Below, piece by piece: positions 47,816-60,629 of a stretch of DNA of 64,000 nt. Origin of the DNA: Larimichthys crocea (taxonomy: Eukaryota > Chordata > Actinopteri > Sciaenidae); the NCBI RefSeq assembly GCF_000972845.2, contig NC_040018.1, positions 6,867,035 through 6,931,034 of the forward strand. Reading direction: 5' to 3'. Under the pieces are notes generated by a model. It had not been told where the DNA came from. It worked only from the letters and a program-made list of their open reading frames with translations, and did not search any database. Each line of letters opens with the position of its first letter. Positions within the stretch are counted from its first letter, which is position 1. Both the position numbers and the translations under genes were made by a program.

Positions 47816-48849
47816 GAAGTAATGGTCTCCATGAATGCAGCTGTCGCCCACGCGGTGCAATTAATAAAGACTCAGCGGACCTCCACTGTAGACTGATAGC
47901 TGATAAACAAAACCTGGTCACATCAGGAAGCCCCCAGGGGAAATGTAGTCAATAGCGGGCAGTAAAGCTCAGAGGGAAACATTTAATATTACTGCTTATT
48001 GTATTGCACCATGAGATGATCATGTTGTCACTTTACATAGTACTTTTATTATTTTTAATTCCTAATTATAAAATAATGAAATTAACTGTCTGAAGTAAGA
48101 CATTCAGGTCAAGCACTTTTCATTCAGGGCTAGGGTTAGTGACTAAACAGAGCGCTGACACGCTTTTTAACTGCCTGGTTACACTTTTTCTCTTTAACTT
48201 CCTAATTTTTTGTCGTTTCTCTTTTTGTTGATGCAAATTATAAAGACGAGGGAAAGCCCTGATATACTCCGATTAACGATTAACACTGTGAAGTATCTTG
48301 TTGTCTCATTGATGTGAACACAGTCTACACAGAGAAAATGTGTCACATTTGGCAAAAGAAGCCAGAAACCAGCCAGTATGGATGTGTTGGAATGATACTC
48401 TGCCTCGAGTTTACTGGTTTGCTCTTAGTTGTTCGTTTAATTGCACTGTATAGACTGAAACGTTACGACTGCCACTCCGCATTACATATAATGTTATTTT
48501 TGGTTAAAGGTACCCTGTGGAGTTTTTGGCAAGCAATAGCTTTAAAGAACAGGTCTCCATTTTGGTTGTATCTTGTAGGAGGATGCACATGTGATGCGAC
48601 AAACATCCATGCCAACAGATTCACATAATCATAATAAAACTTGACTACAAGACGTGTCGCATGTCTAAGTTATTTTAAACCTAATTTAAGTTTACAGCAT
48701 ATCCTTATAAAAGGGTGCTGCCTATCAGCCTCGTAACTTAGTCCGAGTTGCTGACCAATGAAAACTGGTTGGAGGTGAAGCAAGTGCTTGAAACTTTGTA
48801 AAAATAGGCCAATCCGGGCAGTCCTGCTTCTGCCGCCTACGAGTTATTT

Positions 48850-49190
48850 CAAAAATGGGAAAGACGTGGCTCTTTGGTGGACTGAATGAAGTCTGAATCC
48901 ACTGAAGCCACTAATGACAGCACCCGCCTGTCAATCAAAGCGTCTACGCTCTTAATCCTGCATAACTTTAAGCCTTAATATAATGTGAACAGGTGAGTTG
49001 TATATAAATTCACCCTCAGTACAGTTGTCATGAACGGGGAAATTAGCTACAGAGACCAAAACAGTTTTTTGTACCAGGCTGTAAACATGTTTATTTCTGC
49101 TGTGAAGTTGGACATTTGAACATGGGGACTTATGGAGACTGACTCACTTCTGGAAACAGTCTCAAGTGGACGTTTGAGGAACTGCATGTT
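48850..49190 (+). repeat. Dispersed repeat, direct copy of 60045-60385
   Basis: From GACAGCACCC through CAATCAAAGCGTC, CTTAATCCTGCATAACTTTAAG, TGTCATGAACGGGGAAATTAGC to CATGGGGACTTATGGAGACTG, the two copies agree over roughly 230 bases with few differences. The 3' part (AACATGTTTATTTCTGCTGTGAA...GGAGACTGACTCA) also occurs, inverted, inside the TP53BP1 intron at 6970-7035 and in the duplicated arm at 8650-8720. Confidence 0.8.
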
Positions 49191-51652
49191 GGCTTCATTT
49201 CAATGCTTACATGCTGAAATAGCCATAACATTTGCTAATTAGTATAACTGAGGCTGATTACTATATGGTTCACCCTCTGGGGACCATGCATATCTGCACC
49301 ACCTTTCATGTTGAGTTGTAGTCATGACAAACCGACATTACAATCCCTACAGCCACGCTCCAGCATCGCTTTATTTATGTGTTACAGTAGCGTATGAAAA
49401 ATATGGGGTGTTTACATCACGTGTGACATACTACTTGATATCCCCCCCCGCACACGCCTAAAGGCTGTGTGGGTGATCGCGGAGTGTGAAGGACGCGACA
49501 GCAGGGTGAAGCTGACAGGCGGAGAGGGAGAGGAGTGATGGCTGCAACAGAAAAGAGGCTGTCAGGAAGCTGAGAGGCGATATTAAAGACCCTTCACACT
49601 TCACACACACATGCAGGTGTAATATTTCCTGCTGTTACATTCTCCTCACGTATACACACAACAGATATACGCTGGCAGGGGGACAGAAAAGGGCAGAGCA
49701 AACAGTATCCACAGTAATGGAGGGAGAAGCATCATGAGTGAGCGGTAATATAACGTTGCAGTGTCAGCAAATGTAGTTCCTGTGTGTGACGACTGCATTA
49801 CTGCATTATTAACTCCGCTTACAAGTCCTGTAATGTCATTTTTCTGTTTGCTCTTCTATTCTGTAAAAGTTTTACCCTCACTTGGGGAACAAAGGGGTTG
49901 CAGTTGATTTTTGCCTGTGAGCGACCTCAAATTTACAGCAAATCGCAGAGCCGTGCTCTGAGAAGCAACACAAGTCACACCAACCAACCAACCGATGGGA
50001 AATTGACTGATATGGTTCATATGAGAATAACCTGCGGTGACGACGAGCAATCTGTGTCATCGTCAGTTATCTATTGAGTAGTTAAAACTGTAAACGCCTT
50101 AAAGATTTCCAGCATTAGTTCTGGGTGCGGTTTTAAGAAAACGTGTGCCGATTAATAATTCAGTGGCCGTTATTGATCCGTCCCTCGGCTTCTCTGCAGT
50201 CTGCAGGCTGTACATTAAGAAGGAGGGTCCCCTGTTTCATCTGGACCTGACCACACACACATGTGCACTAAAAGATGCGAAAGGTGGCTGTAAAGTGAGA
50301 AGCATCGTGAAGGAGGAGAGTCTGTAGGGAGGCTTGTGATGTCTTCGGGGTGGAGGAGCAGCACACTGAGTTACCACTTCATTAGGCACATATATATACA
50401 CTTTACTGCAATCCAGGACAGCAGCACTGCAGTAAAACCAGACATCTACGAGCTGATAATGTTTAGTTTATGTCCTGTTTAGATTTCCATCCATCCCATT
50501 TACATGCAGTACATGATGGGGACAAGTAATCATTGCCATATTTGTCATCCTATTTAGGCTGCAACTATTTTTATTTCATTACTAAATCATTCCTTATTTA
50601 AACTAGACACTATTTTATCTACAAAATGCTATAAGAGCTTTTCGGTCCGAGGCTGAAGCTGCTCGTTTTGTCCAACAAAAAAAGTCCAAAACCTAAAGGC
50701 CATAAAAAGAGAAAGGCCGCAAACACTAAAGAGTCAGAACAAGTGAATGTTTGGGGGTTTTTTTCTGTGTCCAGGATTTTGTAGCATCTGCTGTAGTTAG
50801 AGGGTAGTTGTAGTTACTGGTTGCGACCCCCTCGTCTCACCATCTCCTTCCTAACGCAAAGAAGAAACTATGGTGTCCGCAAACAGGTGAAAAAATTCGA
50901 AAGACCCTAAATCTAGTCTTTAATTTGTTAGTTCTTGGCGTCACGTAATACCTAGCCTTGTCTAAGTGCAGTCTTTCCCCAAGTCCTTCTTCGGGTCTTT
51001 CCTCGACCTCAGGATGTTTTCCATCAAGGTCGAGGAAAAGTGACTGCAGCCTTTGAGTCTACAGCTCTGTGAGGCTGTACAACTGACCTTTAACAGGTAG
51101 AATGTATGAAGCTGAAGCTGATTTGGAATAAGTTTTTCAGGTAAAGCAACAGACATGTTCAAAAATATGACCAGTATTGGCGATCGCCTACACTCACTAT
51201 CCAACATTTCATGCAAAATGACAAACGTGAACCACACAGAGACGCTAGAGGAAACATCAGAGGACCACCAAAGTCACGTTTCATAAAATCTTGTGACAAT
51301 CTGCTTGACTGTGACCAAAACGGTGGAAAATCTGAGCATCAGCTGGTGCTGTTTTCAGCGTAATTTGACTTGTCAGACTTGCGTTCCTTTTGCATCAATC
51401 AGACTCGATCGGTGAAGCTCGCAAAGGGTCGGTGCCTCTTTACCGCAGATGTGTGCGGTGCATGTTTGGCCTGACCTTGGGTTACACTACCACACGTGCT
51501 CAGATATGTATACTTAACAGCTCCAGCTTAGTGAGACGACTGCTGCTGCCTTGTACTACCTGAACTGCAGGTCAGGGAGAATAGAGCTGCTCAAGTTGAA
51601 AGTAATGACTTCTTCTCAGAAGCACATTAGTCTACGAATACAGGAAAGACTA

Positions 51653-52291
51653 GGGCTGTGTCCGAAATCACTCACTCATTCCCTACTCCCTACATAGGGA
51701 AATAAATGTAGTGGACTATATAGTGAGCTCAACAGAAAAAATGTTCGGACACTTCTCTTGGCGCCGGTAATTACGTCATTGCTGTCGCACAATTAAAACG
51801 TACCACATTAATGTCGTCTCACATAATTCTTGTCCATTTACTACTGCATTTTTATTAAATTAGAGTCTTTTGATTACTGTCCTGTATGTTTTATTTTCGT
51901 GTTTTGTTTTCTATTTAAGCATCATCCTCTCATCCATCCGCCGAAAAAAACATGCACCGTTATTTTAGAAAACTCATGTAGCGCTATAGAAATGCCATCT
52001 ACTGTCAGTCTGGCTGTTTGTGTTTTATCAATAATTCAATTATTTACTTTTTATTTACTTTTTTATTTCAATTTATTTCCTTTCCGCGCCCAGAGAACTT
52101 CTGGCAATGCATGATGGGATATCTTGCTTCGGTTAGTGACCATCGGATGTTCACTACATTTCGCGGTGAATTGTGGGATACATGCAGTGCACTATATAGT
52201 GGACACTAAACATTCGGACACCACTACAAAATGGCGTGGTCACTATATAGTGCACTACATAGTGGTTAGGGAGTGATTTCGGACACAGCCC
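51653..52291. mobile_element. Non-autonomous DNA transposon (MITE), TIR GGGCTGTGTCCGAAATCACT
   Basis: The left end GGGCTGTGTCCGAAATCACT (51653) and the right end read in reverse (52291) are identical for 20 bases. Both continue into related subterminal sequence with CACTATATAGTG-type palindromes. The 639-base interior has no transposase. Target-site duplication is unclear: the flanks are CTA on the left and ATG on the right. This end sequence is familiar from teleost genomes. Confidence 0.85.
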
Positions 52292-52319
52292 ATGTGACCT
52301 TGACCAGCTGGTTCTGTTG

Positions 52320-52368
<49 letters not shown>
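52320..52368. repeat. (TG)n microsatellite
   Basis: About 24 perfect TG units about 30 bases beyond the right end of the MITE. Confidence 0.95.
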
Positions 52369-53844
52369 ATTGAGAGTGATGTAAGGAGGAGAGGAGGGCT
52401 GGAGACATTCAGGGGAGAGAAAAACAGCACGTCTGGAGAGAGAGGGCGAGGCGGGCCGGGCATCCGAGCTGCACGGCTAACAGCTGTGTGACATTTAGAG
52501 GAGACTGCCGGTCATCTGAGATGATGCTGCATCAGTGCCGCTTCAACAGAGTGGATATGAGTTTCACTAAGAGGCTTTTTACAGGAGGAGGGTTAAATAC
52601 CATAGCAACTGCAGCACAGCATCTCTCTTTTCAGAAATAATCAGAAAGGGGAGCTGAAGGGCGAAACATTTGAAAGTTGACAGACTCGACACGTTTAAGC
52701 GTGTAAATGTTTGTTGCTATTCTCATATCAAAGAAAGGAATAATCTGTGATCCAAAAAAAAAAAAAGTTATTTAGGGGACAAAGTCTAGACTATTTTGGA
52801 TTTTTGAGCAATGACATCCATCTCTCTCTCTCTCTGTTGTTAAATGCTCTGATTCACAGTTTACAGTGGGTCAGGTTGGCAGAGCTAAAGAGTCTATTTT
52901 AGTTTGTCTCGGTCCCACCCAGCAGCAGCTGCTGTTTGAGTCACAGCTGTTTGAAAAAGTCCCCTTCTCAAAACAGACATGTACTACTCACTTCCCACTA
53001 AATAATCGCATCGATTTGTCCAGATAAACTACGTCTGTACTTCGTCCACCTCCACAGTAAAGAGTGAAGCACACGTGGTACACGCGGGTCAATAAAACAG
53101 GTTTCTAAAAGAGGAAATTCACTTAAAGAAACATTCGCTAAATCTGCATTAATGCATGTTTTGCCCATTTACTTTTAAACTGATTATGCAGCCTATAGAT
53201 CATTTTTCATGCAGCAGACAGTGATGATGGTTTCTCAATTTGATTTTCTCGCCACGGCTTTCATTTAATTTCTGCTGTTTGAAACTGAGTTTGCAGAGAT
53301 TTGAGTGAGGAGATAACTCACTGTTAACATCTGCAACTTTATCTGCTTGTGCTCACGTTATTGTTTGTTTTTCAAATCAATTTGCAACAGAATGGCAACA
53401 TGCAAACATGCCAACAGCTCAGTAAATTCATTACATTACTGATTCATTGAATCATAATTCGGTCTATGAAATATTCTTCTCACTTTTGGAGGAAGAAAAT
53501 CAGCAAATGTTTGTATTTTAGAAGCTGGAGCTGGTTTATTTTAGTCATCTTGCTTGAAAGTTATTGCTTAAAATGACTGACATGATTGATGGATTATTAA
53601 AATAATTGCAGATTAAGTTTCAGATGAACCCACTGCACACTACCTGCTCAGCACCAGACAACGTGGAGCATCCAGCTTCCAAAGAGTCAGACAAAGACAG
53701 AAAGATTATCAGACCTGGTGGACGCAAACACGACTCCGGTGTGAGGAGAATGTTGCTCTGTGTCTGCTGGAGGCGTATACAAGCAGACCTGTTAGATAAA
53801 ACAAATACATGAACCTTGGCAATAAGGTAAGTTGTCCAAAGTGA

Positions 53845-53935
53845 TTTCTGGGGTTCAGTATCTTGCCCAAGGACACTACGACATGCAGACTGGAGGAGCT
53901 GGGGATCGAACCACTGTGAGACGTCTGTTAGCTTC
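53845..53935 (+). repeat. Fragment of a common teleost repeat
   Basis: GGGGTTCAGTATCTTGCCCAAGG, ACACTACGACATGCAGACTGG and GAGCTGGGGATCGAACCACTG are in the order seen in a very widespread teleost repeat. Only about 90 bases are present. Confidence 0.7.
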
Positions 53936-54984
53936 ATTTCCTAGATTCGTCCCGTTCTCCGGGGATAGAAAACAAAGAAAAAATCACAGTAATTAATGCA
54001 GCTTTAACAGCCAAATTTAATTAGCTCAGTCCAAGCTGAAAAGAAAACTGTATTAAATCCAAACTGTCCAAGAGCGAACCAGCAAGATGTCTTAAAAACA
54101 CACAGAGGCTATTTCATAAGCTGATTCTAGTGAATCTATTTTTAGGCCGAATTTGAAAATCTGATTACTTTTAAGCCAGAAAACAGCTTCAGCATTTCTC
54201 CACAAGAATTTTATCCCTGGCAGTAAGTGTGTTTCTAAAACCCTGAGTGGAAACACAGAAACAAAGAAACAACAACTCAGATTTTAAATGTTAACCATGA
54301 TGAACATGAAGCCTGTGACTTAAACATCAGATCTGCCATGAAATAAACTGAAACGTCACATTTTCTATATCGTTTTCCATCATTTGAGGTTTGACTGGAG
54401 CTCTTTTGACTGATGCTGTTTGCATTAATGCTCGTGGATGGAATTGTGCCTTAAAAGAGAAGAGCGTAGGATTTAGTGGACGTGCAAGAGGTGATTACAC
54501 ACTGACGAAAACAAAGTTTTATCATTAACATGGAAAGTCGGATGCTGTTGGTACCAGCCAGTAGTAGTAGCTTTAAGTTGTAGTGGCAGCAGTTTTTTTT
54601 CTGCAGCTATCTTGCCTTTATTTATTTATTTCAAAATGTGAAACGGGCGCTTTCTGTCATTTCAAACAATGGATCAGATTTAAAAGAACAACGATGTCCT
54701 CAGAGCTCGACGGCAAGCTCAGATTTTTTATTTATTTTTTTGTGTGGACACAGCCTGAAGCTTTAAATGTAGACTGACCACTGACGTATCTCATCATGCA
54801 ATAAGTATAGTTTTCTATAAAGCATAGTCAAGTGTGCATTTGTCACCGTACTGATTCATGCTTTGTGTGTGGCCAGCTGTGTGGTCGGTTGTTGGAATGA
54901 TGCAGACCAAGTTTCACATTTAACTTCAGCCTCTGCTGATGATGTGACGTTTGCATGCTTGCATGCATTACATTCACTTTCTTA

Positions 54985-55535
54985 CGGTGGCCCTGAAGTG
55001 CAAAACACAACAGAAAATTCAAAAACACAATAGCAAATCAAATAACAGAACAGCAAATCGAATAACACAATAGCAAATCAAATAACACAACAGCAAATTC
55101 AAAACGGAAAGAGTAGGTACCCTCGGGCGACATAAATCGTACGCGCTGCTATTAAAGAATATTTTGATGCACGTCATATCCATGTCGTGCATCAAAATAT
55201 TCTTTAATAGCAGCGCGTACGTTGTCACTAACAGCGCTCATATTTTGAAAACATGTAAGCCATGTCTTTCCGGTTCAAAGGACCACCAGTCCAATCAGCG
55301 ACGATTCATGTCACCCGAGGGTACCTACACTTTCCGTTTTGAATTTGCTAATGTGTTATTCGATTTGCTGTTGTGTTATTCGATTTGCTATTGTGTTTTT
55401 GAATTTGCTGTTGTGTTATTCAATTTGCTGTTGTTATTTGATTTGCTGTTGTGTTATTTGATTTGCTGTTGTGTTATTCGATTTGCTATTGTGTTATTTG
55501 AATTTGCTGTTGTGTTTTGCACTTCAGGGCCACCG
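54985..55535. mobile_element. MITE with TA flanks, subterminal repeat arrays and an internal hairpin
   Basis: Both ends read CGGTGGCCCTGAAGTGCAAA inward and are flanked by TA (54983-54984 and 55536-55537). Inside each end lie tandem units of about 18-20 bases of the form GCAAATCGAATAACACAAC or AGCAAATCAAATAACAC: about five on the left and nine on the right, in opposite orientation. The arms continue to pair through GGTACCCTCGGG (left near 55115, right near 55313). In the centre, 55138-55221 forms a separate hairpin with arms of about 35 bases and a 14-base loop. No protein is encoded. Confidence 0.85.
55138..55221. repeat. Near-perfect hairpin inside the 54985-55535 element
   Basis: The arm CGTACGCGCTGCTATTAAAG... 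runs to GATGCAC, then a loop GTCATATCCATGTC, then the reverse complement from GTGCATC to ...GCGCGTACG. The arms match along their whole visible length. Confidence 0.9.
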
Positions 55536-55789
55536 TACTTTCTGCCTGATCCTGTAAAAAAAAGAGCTCCTTAAATTTGACATACTGGACCTTTAAATCC
55601 CATTTTTCTGGATTTATACCTTCACGTTGGAAACTCTCATCCGAAACACAACCTAATTCAACATTTCACAAATAAATCTGGTGAGGGGTGTGTTGGGGGG
55701 GGGCACTCAGGACCTCAGTATCTCTAAATTCCTGGCTGCGGCCCTGCATTAAAGCTCATCATTTCCTCCTTCTCATTGACTTGAACGCT

Positions 55790-55983
55790 GCTGGATCACT
55801 TTGCTTCCTCTAACAACGGGAGTGTACGATGGGTTCATGAACGCAGCACGAGTCGGCAGAGTGTAGGTGTGGAGCTGTGAGGCCGACCCTGCCTCCCTTC
55901 ATGCTCATCCTCATCCGCAGCCCAGCAGCAGCAGCAGCAGCATCACCGCCCCTCCCTCTGCTCCATCACACCGCTGAAGCACG
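55790..55983 (+). promoter_or_regulatory. Candidate alternative promoter and noncoding first exon in MAP1A intron 2
   Basis: A repeat-free segment with several CpGs (CGCAGCACGAGTCGGCAG near 55840), a (CAG)n run at 55924-55941 and a strong donor GAAGCACG|GTAAGAC at 55983/55984. No acceptor-like site was identified for the upstream border, which would suit a first exon. MAP1A is known to have shorter isoforms that start downstream of the first exons, so an internal promoter is plausible. This is inference. Confidence 0.3.
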
Positions 55984-56775
55984 GTAAGACACCTCGCTGT
56001 TTATTCTCGGTTATTCTTCACGGGGCTGCAGACAAACCGGTGGACGCTCGCTTCTTTTCGGCTTCTCCTTTACATGCACTGTCATGTATAGATAAGATAG
56101 ATCGACGCGTAAAAGCAAGCGCAGTGATTTGGAGACTCGGTGGACTGATGGTGGTGGTGGTGGTCGTCTGATCGGGCTGCATCGTTAATCCGGAGCATGC
56201 AGATGGTCGAAGTCACTGAAGGAATCTGACTGCATGAAGACATTTGCACTGACAGTGACTGTGTGTCGCGCTACAGGCTTCATGTTTGCAGAGGACGAAA
56301 TCTGATGTGAGTAACATGATCCATCTCACTGCAGGTCGCTGTTTATATGAAGGGCCCATTCGATCTTATTTACCTCCAGTGTGCATGCATACAGGGTGCA
56401 TTTCAGTCACATCATGTACTTCATGATTAGAAATACTGAGGTCATGAGTCCTGCTTCCTCCCAGCACAACGTCAGGTGACTACAGCCACCAAAGGAGACA
56501 GTAATGTTACATTTTTATTCAATTTAAATGTTAAATTATGTTTTCTATCAACGTTAACAGGCGTATATGATGGTCTAAATTATGTTTTAATGTCAGGATG
56601 CAACCCTGATGGACAAAAATAGTCAAATCAAATGATATTGGTTAAATAAATATATGTAATCAGGCTAAAAATGTGGAACTGATTGTGTTAATTCCTGCTC
56701 AGGGTGTTAAAACCCCTAAATTACTAAAAATAATACCGAGGTCATGACCTCTGTATTCTCAGTTGTAGCCACAGC

Positions 56776-57050
56776 CAGGGCTGCAATTAATTATTTTAAT
56801 TATCGATTCATCTGTCGATCATTTTTTCAGTTGATCGATTAGTTGTTTGGTCCATAAAATGTCAGAAAATGGGTGAAAAATGTTTTCAAATGTCTTTCTA
56901 CATGGATTCAGTTTACTGACATAAAAGACTAAAAGAAACCAGAATATTCAAGAAGCTGAAATCATTTTTTATGAAGCTCAAAACGATAAATCAGTTGTTA
57001 CAACAGCTATGGAATAATTTGATGGATGCAGCTAATCGTTGCAGCTCCAG
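56776..57050. mobile_element. hAT-type MITE (CAGGGCTGCAA ends)
   Basis: The left end is CAGGGCTGCAATTAATTATTT (56776). The right end reads CTGGAGCTGCAACGATTAGC on the opposite strand (57050). The interior has TCGATTAGTTGTTTGGTCC, AAAATGTCAGAAAATGGGTG and AAGAAACCAGAATATTC, the usual body of this abundant teleost MITE. Related fragments are at 25540-25650, 50555-50700 and about 57600-57690. Confidence 0.8.
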
Positions 57051-58794
57051 GAACAAACCAATCTGGCGTTGCTCTCACTCATCAAACAGGATGATGAAGC
57101 AGTTTGTAATTCTGGGTGTGAGGGGCAGCGCAGGCCTTCAGCCTCTCTGACTCACATTCACGTCTTCACCGACAGTTAATGCTCATTTGTCAGCGTGCTC
57201 GCTGCTCTCAATTCAGTCGAGTAGATCTGGGTGACCTGATTTTTTAAAGGTGGGAGGGAAAAGAAAAAAAAAAAAAGCATCCTCTGACCTCGAGGCAACA
57301 GCTGAGACTCACTAACTATGAAGTCGAGTTTTAGTTCTGGTCTGATCTGATCAGTAGAAACTGCAGAGATTTGTCTTCACTCTCCAAATAACCCCAAGCT
57401 TACGCAACCGACTAGACAAAAAGGTCTAAAAATAGAAACACGCACGACTGACAGCTGTTTAAATCAATCAGAGTAAAACAAAGCAGACTGTTACGCTTTA
57501 TTTAATTATTATTTAAAGGATGGAAATGTAATGTTTTCTGATTGACACATGTGTTATTAGTCAATTCATAAATTAGCTGATTTTAATTAAATAATCAACA
57601 ACAAGTTTGATAATAGATTGATCTTTTAAGTCATGAATCTGTTTTTATATCATTAAATCCATGAAATGTCAGGACATAGTGAAAAATGCTCATCGTAATA
57701 TTCCAGAAACCTTTCAAAAGTGCACAGTCACCTGAAAGTAAGAGTCGTTATGTTTGTCACCTTAGACGTTTATATCTGCAGACACCTCGGGTCCTCTTCT
57801 ACGGAGTTTCAAACAAACTAAACATTAGGTCTAGAGAGGGCCTTACAGTTTTTGGGAGCTGTAGGCGGTTTCTCCGTCAGTGAGGGGGATTCAGTCAGTT
57901 AGTCACTAAATAAAAAACACACTGGACCTTTAAATCATCAAAAATTCAAAAAAATTGCTTCTCAAATGTGAATGTTTGCCATTTTTTTTTCAATTTTACT
58001 ATGATGGTAAACTGAATATCAAACAAACGACACTCAAAAACTCTGAAGACCACCGTTTATATTTATTATTTGACTGATGAATGAAAGATTTGAGAAGCTG
58101 GAAGGGGAATATGACTCAAACGACTGATTGATTATCAGTTTCAGATTAAGTTTCTGTTGGACAGAACAAGTTATCTGCAGACGTCACCGCCTGACATTTT
58201 ATCGATAGACCAATAGATTGACTACTCCAAAACTGTAAATAATCGTTATCTGCAGGCCTATTTATAATGTCACTAGATCACCCAGTGAGCCAACCAGTGG
58301 TTCATTATGACTGTCCTAACTGGAAGCTGTCTTTGAAGCGTCCTTGAGTCCTCTTCGTCGTTGTGCAGGCTGAGCGAGAGGACGGAGCAGAGCAGCTCAG
58401 GTCATCCGTAATCATGTTTTCAGTTCATGTGCGATCAGACTGTATTCTTTGCAGGCGAACACATCTGTGAAGCCTGCTTCCCCCCTTCAGAAACCTCCTC
58501 CACCACCACCGCCACCACCCTGTAGTGAGCTCTGTGAACCCCCATAATGCTTCAGGGTGGGCGAGGCAGAGTGCTGAGCTCAGCAAGATCGGGCAGGGTG
58601 GAGCGTGGCGAGATTAGAAGCCCAGCAACAAGATAGTCGTCTTTTTTTTTTTTACTGGTGTGGTAGAGGTGTGGCCCTCGACTGACTGCTGTTACACTGA
58701 GACATAGGGCTGCTAATTCTTGAAGTAAAAGACGATATTAATATTAAGGACCTTCATATTTTGAAGAACTGAGTGATATTTAAAGGATCACGGC

Positions 58795-59050
58795 TGGAGA
58801 TATTCTTTATTGTTCTTATTGATAACAAATCCCCTGAAAAGACCAACACGTCTTCCTCTGTGCCATAGAGCTCCATTGTTGTCTCTCATTATCATGAACA
58901 CACACACACACACACACACACAGAGACACACACACAGTGTGTAGTTTGTTTAAACGCAACTGCACATACACACAATCCCGCTGCCCCAAATACTCACCAG
59001 AGCAGCAAATGTGGATTAATCCGCCGCTGAAAATAGTCCCAAACAAGTTG
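58795..59050 (-). repeat. Dispersed repeat, inverted copy of 44200-44480
   Basis: AACAAATCCCCTGAAAAGACC, ATAGAGCTCCATTG, ATGTGGATTAATCC and GAAAATAGTCCC match the other copy in reverse complement. A (CA)n run at 58902-58922 interrupts it. Confidence 0.65.
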
Positions 59051-60044
59051 CTTGATTTCCTCCCGTTTGATTAAAACTACAGTAAACAGCAGCTTAAAGA
59101 AATTATTGAGCATTTTTCAAGAATGAAACTAAATATTTATGAGCTGTTTTTAAATATCTATGTCTTCATGAAGAATAATTGGACGTCAGGCTGTGTCAGG
59201 AAGTCAGAAAGTATTGATAGACAGACTAACAATAAGAAAAATCCAGAATTTACAGCATGATAAGTAGCACATGGTGTTGTCTTTACTGAAACTGTAGTGT
59301 TGGCAGTGCCAATTTCTGATGCTGCTAACGAACTCTGTTTCCTGGTTACCTGATTTTTTTTAAAGATAGGTGATAGACGTGAAATATACCGATCTTACAG
59401 CGACACGGTGAGACATTTGGAGATGTGACACCGTGAGGTTTTAAGATAAGGTCGAGGTCTTAATGACATTTGATGAAATCCAGGCTGCTCCGGATGTTCG
59501 CTGCTGAAATCGGGGGTGAAATTATCTGAGACCGGCTCAGTTTGTGCTTTCTCGTGAGCTGTAATTACACTCGGTGTGTATCTGTTCACACTGAGGCCAT
59601 CTTACCACCTCTCACACAGACCGTCTTTTGATGGATCACCTTGAAATTGTCCTGAGTAAGCATCAATGCTCATTTAATTAAGCTTGTGCTTTAAAGGCGC
59701 CACAGTATCGTGTATCCAGAATGAGTGATGTGTTTCTTTTTTAGTATGATAATCAGCAGATGCATGGATTAAGAGTTGAATTTAATTAGTTTTATTGGAT
59801 AAAACAGTGGGAAAGATTTATGCTACAGTAGTCATCGACGGGGGTTGTTTTGATCATTAAACTTAATGTCAGATTTTGTCAGCGCACTTCCTGTTCAAAC
59901 TTTATTTCATGTGAAATCATGGACCTCAAACCTCAGTGATCCCATGAAACTAGACTTCTGTATCTAATGCTGACTGAGTTCACCGATGGATTTTGTGAAG
60001 AGCCGTAGTGAAGCTCAAGAGTGCGGTGGCTCCCCGCTAATCCA

Positions 60045-60385
60045 AAAATGGGCAAAGATGTTGAGTGTAGGTGGAACTGAGGCAGCCTGATTGCCGAAAC
60101 CAGCCATCTGTGACAGCACCCTACTGCCAATCAAAGCGTCCACGCTCTTAATCCTGCATAACTTTAAGCCTTAATATAATGTGAACAGGTGAGTTGTATA
60201 TAAATTCACCCTCAGTACAGTTGTCATGAACGGGGAAATTAGCTACAGAGACCAAAACTGTTTTTTGTACCAGGCTGTAAACATGTTTATTTCTGCTGTG
60301 AAACATGGGGACTTATGGAGACTGACTCACTTCTGGAGCCAGCCTCAAGTGGACAACTAGAGGAACTGCAGTTTGTAGCATTCAT
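60045..60385 (+). repeat. Dispersed repeat, direct copy of 48850-49190
   Basis: See the landmarks at the partner copy. This copy extends further at its 3' end with GGAGCCAGCCTCAAGTGGAC and GAGGAACTGCAGTTTG, which look like the fuller element. It lacks the short GTTGGACATTTG stretch present in the partner. Confidence 0.8.
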
Positions 60386-60629
60386 GCATTGGTAAAAACA
60401 AAAACAAAACAGCTCCCACAGCAGAATATTGTCAGAAAACTTGGCAGCATTGGTTGTTTATTTGAATGACAAACAGGTAGAAAGAGCAAAGACCAAAGAT
60501 GATGGTGAATCTTCTCTTATTCGTACGTACATGAGTCTTGTGCTTGTGTCTTGAGTTGGTGCATGCTCATGAGATTTAATCATTAGCATAATTGCCTAAA
60601 TTACCTAAAAACCCAAACAGAACATTCAT

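Noticed and set aside
55164..55574. 136-codon leucine/cysteine-rich reading frame, possible membrane protein
   Set aside because: It is the translation of the tandem subterminal units (LLCYSICYCV...) of the MITE at 54985-55535.
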